Both the position numbers and the translations under genes were made by a program. This document shows, in pieces, positions 40,301 to 47,788 of a stretch of 64,000 nt of DNA. The stretch is from Mantis religiosa. Lineage: Eukaryota > Arthropoda > Insecta > Mantodea > Mantidae. Position 1 is the stretch's first letter, and each line of letters opens with the position of its first letter. The notes beneath the pieces were generated by a model. The model was not told the DNA's origin. It made no database searches and saw nothing but the letters and a program-made list of their open reading frames with translations. The stretch is taken from assembly GCA_030765055.1 (NCBI GenBank), contig CM060953.1, positions 178,352,709 to 178,416,708 of the forward strand, read 5' to 3'.

Positions 40301-43300
40301 TATTACTGTGAAGTAGGTTTTTAATTATTAATTTTTAGATGAGTCGTATTTATTACACATCTGCTTCACTTTCGTACCTATTTTGAAGACATGTTTCGCA
40401 ATAGGTACGAAAGTGAAGATGTGTAATAAATACAACTTATCTAAAAATTAATAATTATTTCGCTTCACTGTGGTGTTCCAATACAGTTAAATCTCGATAT
40501 AGGTTTTTAATGTTGTAATTGTTTTTTGGTGCCAATGTAATATTGTATTTCTTGAATATTTTTTGGAACTTTTTTGTGGCCCAGGGGTGGTAAGTAAATT
40601 TAGCAAATCTAATTTCTTGTTTTATTGGAGTGAGAGCTGTGATCTGTTTTAATCTCTTTTGAAGTTTGAATGATTTTAGTTTTTTATCTACAAGGTTTTT
40701 TCCATATCCATTTTTAATTGCAGTTTTTAAGATTTGATGGTATTCCTTTTGATATACTTGCTGGCTGAGGGGTAGATTTACTAATCTGTGTGTGAGACTG
40801 TTGATGGTGGCAGTTAAATCTCGATTCATACAGTAGTTTCAAAGTCAGAACCAGTGTCAATTTTTCAGGAACAACGCACGCGCACACACACATGCACACG
40901 CACTAAAGTAGGTTTCTCATAGTTTGAGCAGATAGCCGGCATTAACATTGTCAAGACACCATGAAGCGACATTACAGCTTCAATATATACAAATACAAAC
41001 ATTTTTAACTTAAAACTTTACTTATCTTATAAGAAATGATGATATTTTTCTTATAAATTGTCTGGGATCGCCATTTCATGTAAAACTTTTACACATCCTC
41101 AGCCGGAAATAAGAAAGCTGTCGCCATCGTTACAAATGCTAGATGTTAATATGTTCTTGTTAGTACTACCAAAATATGAAAATAAAACAAACCTAAAATC
41201 AGAATCAACTGCGGGTATTTCAAAATTCATTATGCAATGTTTGTTTTCTAAAATAAATATATTTTCCCAAACCATTAAATCTATTGGACCATTTAATTGT
41301 TTTAATAATTTAACTTCTGGATTTATTTCAGGTTTAAATGACCAAAAATGATCTGCAACGGCCGATTTATCAGTCTGTTTATACTTAATGTTACAAAAAT
41401 GTTCTTTCGTTCTGGTTTCTAAATTATGTTTAGTCTTTCCAATATAAACTTTATCACGATCAAAACAATTTAACTGATAAATACCAGATTTTTTTATTAT
41501 TAGGAATTTTATCTTTTTTAGAGAAATACAATAAATTTTTAATAATATATTTATTTTGAGGTCAATTTATAAGAAAAATATAATTTCTTATAAGTGAAGT
41601 TTTAAGTTACAAAGTATTATATTTGTATATATTTGTTTGCTTCACTGTTAATAGCTTCATATTTTACGTATTTACAGCTTCAAGTTGGTGTAGCATTGCG
41701 AAGCTAACATTGCAGTTTCAACTTTCTCTGCCATAGCTGATAGAGCACATTTTGAGGTTCACTTTGGGAAAGACAATTAATATTTATATTTAAATTGCTT
41801 GCTTAATTCCTAAGTTATTCATGGAAATGGTTATTTAGACTCAATTTCTACAATGCTAAATTTTTAAAATTTTTGTACGCTTAAAATCTTCATTTCATAG
41901 GAAAATAATGAATTTTTAATTTCAACATGAATATTTAAAAAATTCACAGAAGACATATCCTAAAATCTTAGGAAGAAATAAGTTTATTAAAAATGGAACA
42001 GCACTCTTACTTAACATTTCAGTATATGAACTTGCAAATTCTCTCTCTTTTAAGTTTTTGACCATCTGATATGCCTGCGAAACTAACAAAATGCAGTTAA
42101 CTTCATTATTATTCCTTCTTTGAAAGCATTAGACAACAGATTTGGCTAATGAGGAGGCAGTAAATAAAGAACTTAATTTAATGAAACCTTATCTTCATAA
42201 GCATTTTAATGAATTAATAATTTTCATCATTTCATCCAGCTTCCAAAGAACATTTCTATTTTTTGTATATTTCTGTGTATTTATTTTATATTAGCATAAT
42301 TACCTTGAATAATAAATACACAAAATGCACAATTTCCTTTGAAACAGGTGATATCCAAAACAGACTATTGTCCTTCACAATCTCTAAGATGATGGTGCTA
42401 AATTTAAGATTCATTTATGTTCCTGCATCATCTTCAAATAAAATAGTATCTTTCTGAACTGAAATTCTTTCTAAGAAAGAACATATCTTTTCTGGTTGGA
42501 CTTACTTCATTTATTGATGCTTTCTTACCTTGGATATACATTCATTTGCCTTGTAGAGAAGTATCTCAGACATGCGTTTGATGGCTATGGAGAAAGGAAT
42601 GATAGTGTGTTCACAGCTTGTTCCCGTTGTACTATGGCTTCCACCAGTACATAAAGTACAAAATACTGTGTCACACGTTTCGCAAAACAGCAGCTCCTGT
42701 AACATGAATAAAATCTGTTCAATTGAACATTTAACTAATAGTGCACACATTAAGATAAATTGCCTTCTCCCACCCCCTCAAAAAAAAAGTGAAAGCCTTA
42801 ACCTTTATAATGCACCTATGTATCCCTTTAGGTGTTTATCTTCCATTTACATTAAATTTAATAATTTGTCTGCTGCAGCCGCAGACGAAACGTCTGCGAA
42901 TTTTAATACAGCTAATATGTTTCTGAACATTTTCAGTTTGGAATGAACAGAATATTTTGAAGACAAAATGCACATGTTTAAAATGTTGTTGTTGTTTTCA
43001 AATGCTAGGCTTCGGCAATGAAGCCATTAGCTCTCTTGCTCTCCAATATTTCTGTGTAGTGGGTCCGGCAGGTAGGGCTTCACAGGTTAGAAGATGTTCT
43101 TCAGTCATTTCCTCTTCTTTGTTGCACAGAGGACAATTTGGACTTAAAAATGTTGGTATGTGTATGTGTGCACGTATTACTTTTTCATGTAAGAATGGCC
43201 AAATTATCACAAAAGTTGGAAATTAATTATTCTTTCACACTGGCCGTGTGTAGGCTAAATTGTGGAAACGTAGAGTCAAACTGAAAAATTCAATGCCATA

Positions 43301-46300
43301 GCCGGGATTTGAACCACGGATCTTCTGGTTTCTGTCCAGCCGCACTACCATTGTGCTACTATGGCCAATGTGCCGATATGACATTAATTTCCATTAATTG
43401 ACCTAATAGTGGTTAACTATAAAGCCCGGGCCTTAAAGTACTTACAAGTAGTAAGTCGCCATTAAGGTAGTTGTCTCATGTGTTTATGAGAACTCCTAAG
43501 TGGTTTACCGGGAAAAGACGAGTCAGTTGGAGAATTTAATGTCATATCGGCACATTGGCCATAGTAGCACAATGGTAGTGCGGCTGGACGGAAACCAGAA
43601 GATCCGTGGTTCAAATCCCGGCTATGGCATTGAATTTTTCAGTCTGACTCTACGTTTCCACTATCACAAAAGTTGTTACATAATATTGTAACGATCTAAC
43701 CAAGAATGGTAATGGATAATTAGCACATGGCCAGATCTTACATGGTGGATAACTCATTAGAAAGGATTCACATGCTTTGCAATTAGATAACAACATACCA
43801 AAAACTACATTTTAGACAAGAAAAGGTTTACTACAATAAAGATACATAGTTGGCTGCACCGGTCAGTTACCTGCCCTCAGCCGCTGCAGATACACACGTC
43901 CATTCCAGCCTATGGTTGTTACCTCCTCTTGATAGTGAAGCTTGTAAGAAGAAGTCTCTCTGCATCTCTCTGGTAACAACCATAGGCTGGAACGGACGTG
44001 TGCATCCGCAGCGGGTGAGGGCAGGTAACTGACTGGTGCAGCCAACTATGTATCTTTCCTCTTATTGTATCTTGTCTGAATTGTAGTTTTTGGTATGTTA
44101 TCTAATTGCACCTTATAGAAAACCCCAACTTCCTTGCAAAGCATGTGTATCCTACCTAATGAGCTATCCCCCGTGTAAGATCTGGCCATGAACTAATTAT
44201 CCATTACCATCCTTGGTTAGATCGTTACAATATAGTTCAAGCTGCAGTAGAGAACAACTACAGGGCATCTTAAACTACTTTCTCGAATAGGGGGGGGGGG
44301 GTTATAATGAGAAGAAAAATAAAAAGGTCTAAGGATTTCACTTATTTTAATTTTGTAATATTAAATTTTAAAATCATAAGTTTTCCAAAGGATAAAGTTA
44401 ATCTGAAATATCCAATGCCATAGTGGGATTTGAACCACAGATCTTCTGGTCTTCGGCTGGTTACTCTTAACCGTTGGACACACTGGACCACAATGTGGGA
44501 TCCAAGAGAAAGATTAAGAAACATGAGGTGTCAAAAAAGCAGATGGCAGACTACTTCAGAACCAAAGTGGGAAGTCAATGAACAAAAATGGCAAAAAACA
44601 GAAGTATGGAGACAGTTGGCACCAAGCAAGAATCAACAAGTAGCGAGTGGGACAAAAAGACAGTGATAGTGATTGCAATATATGAAAAATGCAGACATGT
44701 TTGGGAGACAAGTAGAGTGGAAATGATATGTGATTGGAAAATAGGAACAGAGGAAAGAAGCAGCAGTAACAACACAACAAAGATCCCAAGGATTTGCTCA
44801 CCTTTGGAGTCTAATTAACAAAAATGGCAAAAAACAGAAGTATGGAGACAGTTGGCACCAAGCAAGAATCAACAAGTAGCGAGTGGGACAAAAAGACAGT
44901 GATAGTGATTGCAATATATGAAAAATGCAGACATGTTTGGGAGACAAGTAGAGTGGAAATGATATGTGATTGGAAAATAGGAACAGAGGAAAGAAGCAGC
45001 AGTAACAACACAACAAAGATCCCAAGGATTTGCTCACCTTTGGAGTCTAATTAAGAGCTCGTTTTTGTGTAAACAGGAAGCATTTGCCGTTATGGAATGT
45101 CTATGGATAAAATTTATTTATTTATTTAATTTATTACCATCATCATTACTGTTCACATAAATCTGTTAAAAAAATAGCAGAGCTCCAAATTCACTCCAAG
45201 TATAAGAAACAAGCATCGGTTTGTGTGTTCCTAAACTTGTCACAAAAGTTTTAATTTTTATTAACACTAATAAAATCAGTTTTATTACCAGTTAAATTAA
45301 CTGGAAATTAATTGTTCTCTCACATTAGCTGTTTAAAGGCTATCTACAGTTTAGAAAACATGTTTGATGCAAGTTACATGGAGAGAGGGGAGAATGAGCA
45401 ACACATAAGTGGAGAGGGGAAAAGAAAAGGATGGAAAAAACTTCACATTTAAAGTAATAACATGAGCAGAATTACTAACTCTGCTAGGATGTAATATTTT
45501 ATTATCTACCAACAAAGAAGAAGATCCCAAAGAGAGCAAAGGTAAAAATTGTATCATTAATGATGTATATATTGCAGGAAGCTAATCAAGTTTTCTATTA
45601 ATGAAATATCAAATATGTATGCAGGTAAAATTATTGTAAAAATTATTGAAATTAATACTAATACCTTAAAGCAAAGAGTGATTGTATAATTAATAAATTC
45701 ATACAATTTTAACACTTATTGTGCATATAATATTTTACCTGATTAATATGCACTGAACATTTTGGAATGACCTCTCTCCTTTGCCTTGACATCAAGTCCA
45801 GCAGCTGGTTAACAAGGAAGGATGGTGGAAGAGCACTAACTCCACCCCGAGGAATATTGATAAGTTCTCTACAAATGGGGCAACGAAATGAACCTGTATC
45901 TCTTGTCTGGGATGCTGCTATCCGAGTGAGACAATGCAGACATACTGTATGTGAGCATGGAAGAAGTTTTGGCGTGTGTTCACTTCCATCATACATACCT
46001 GAAAATAATAATACAATCTTATACTAACTAATTCATGAAAAACTGGTCACTGAAATTAAAGAATATAGGTATATAAATGAATGAAGTATTCATGAGAGTA
46101 ATGTAATACCTCATACTCCTTTAATTTTTTTTTTAAGTTCCATTTGTTTGCACTTAACCGCCAAGATCTTTTGGCAGCATGTTACCTTAAAACAGCTGCT
46201 TCACAGCATCTAGCTTATAATGGTGTTAGTCTTAAGGGTTGGGTTTCTGCTTCTTATAACATAAAATTCTCATACAGAGTCATACTTTCATTCAAAGTTT

Positions 46301-47689
46301 GAGATTCTAGGGACATGGAATAATCTTGACTTAAAAAGATCCCAGCATCCAGTCCTGAACCGAACTCGCACCTCTGGATTTGAAGGTTATCATACTAACC
46401 CAGACCATAGAGGCGATCTCCTTAAAATTTAGACCAGCACACAGGATAAATTTGCAAAATTTGTATTTGTTTCTTTCTGTTCCTGAATTTTCACTTTCTC
46501 TAGCACCTACTTATAGTACACAGAGAAAAACATTAAAAGTGGCTATAGCATTTGGAGGAATTTAGTAACAGTGACGTCAAAGTGAATAGTGGCATTTAAA
46601 TGACAAAAAAGTGGAGGTGGTAAAGGAGTTTCATTATTTAAGCATGAGACTGTGCTATAATGGAGGGAAATAAAAAACATTGAAAAATATCTTAACAATT
46701 TAGACTATGAGTATTTGGAAGTTTTCACAGCCAGAATCAGAATTAACACAAGCTTCTTCGTGGTTCTACTGGGGTTTAGATGTCCAGATGTTTTGTCTGC
46801 ACCTGCAGTGGACATCATCAGTGGCAAGTATGGACGAAACATCTGGACATCTAAACTACAGCAGAACATGGCTTCTCAGCCCAGAAGAAACTTGTGTTAA
46901 ATTAAACTATAATATAATTATAATATGATGTAATAATGTGTTTAATCTTAAACGTATATCTAATTTTCTTGGAATAGCCTGTGAAGCTTCTGTTATTTTG
47001 CATGATTTTTGTATAATTGGCAAACCATAAGAGATAAAAACTTACGAACCAGATCATGACAAAGGCAAAATTTAGGTCAAATAATTTTGTGGTGTTAATT
47101 ATTTCAGAAATATTGTTTGTTACTAGTGCAAATTGCTTTTGTTCATACAAAGAGAGTAGAATTTGAAAGGCACTTATAGCGGCTGATTTTAAACAGATTT
47201 GGTTTATTACTTTATCTTAATGTATTCTTATACCTACAACAAAATGTGTAAATGAGCAATAAAAGTTTATCTGTATTAAATAGAAGTAAAAAGCTTTTCT
47301 AAGAATACTTGGAAGAAGAGTAAGAGAGAAGCTAAGTGAATGTAACACATTTTTCCCCACAGATATATTTCAATTAATCTTTTGTAGTAACCATTAGTCA
47401 CAACTGTCTCATCCTATAATGGCATAGTGACGAATGAAGACAAATGGTGTTCTATTATCATTCCCAAATATTTTATTGGACATGATTAAGTTTTAATAGG
47501 ACACTGACATTATCCTAACAATCTGAAATGGAAAAAAGAACCACCTAAATTTAGAAATGTTACAACACACAAAAAGATCTTAAGAAAGGAAGCTTGTCAT
47601 TAACTGACTCCAGAAGGCAAATTAAAATGAGCAACAGAAAGTTGTACATGACTACAACACAGAAGGGAAGAAGAAGAAGAAGAAGAAGA

Positions 47690-47788
<99 letters not shown>

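Larger units (their letters stand above)
39795..40823 (-). mobile_element. PLE copy with 12-bp target duplication and nested mini-element
   Basis: Bracketed by ATTCATACAGTA at 39783-39794 and 40824-40835. Minus strand: 5' tag cgagatttaactg, RT C-terminus (TINSLTHRLVNLPLSQQVYQ, LKTAIKNGYGKNLVDKK, FTYHPWATKKFQKIF), nuclease (KSGIYKIKCKDCEKIYIGRT), MYIEKHKNQLMNFEIPPEEN, hammerhead (39856-39895) and tail. A 174-bp foldback (40326-40499) interrupts it. Close relative of 36304-37252. Confidence 0.85.

Noticed and set aside
44588..45054. Two identical 76-codon frames
   Set aside because: They exist only because the 236-bp unit is duplicated. The peptide shows no family features and both strands are equally open.
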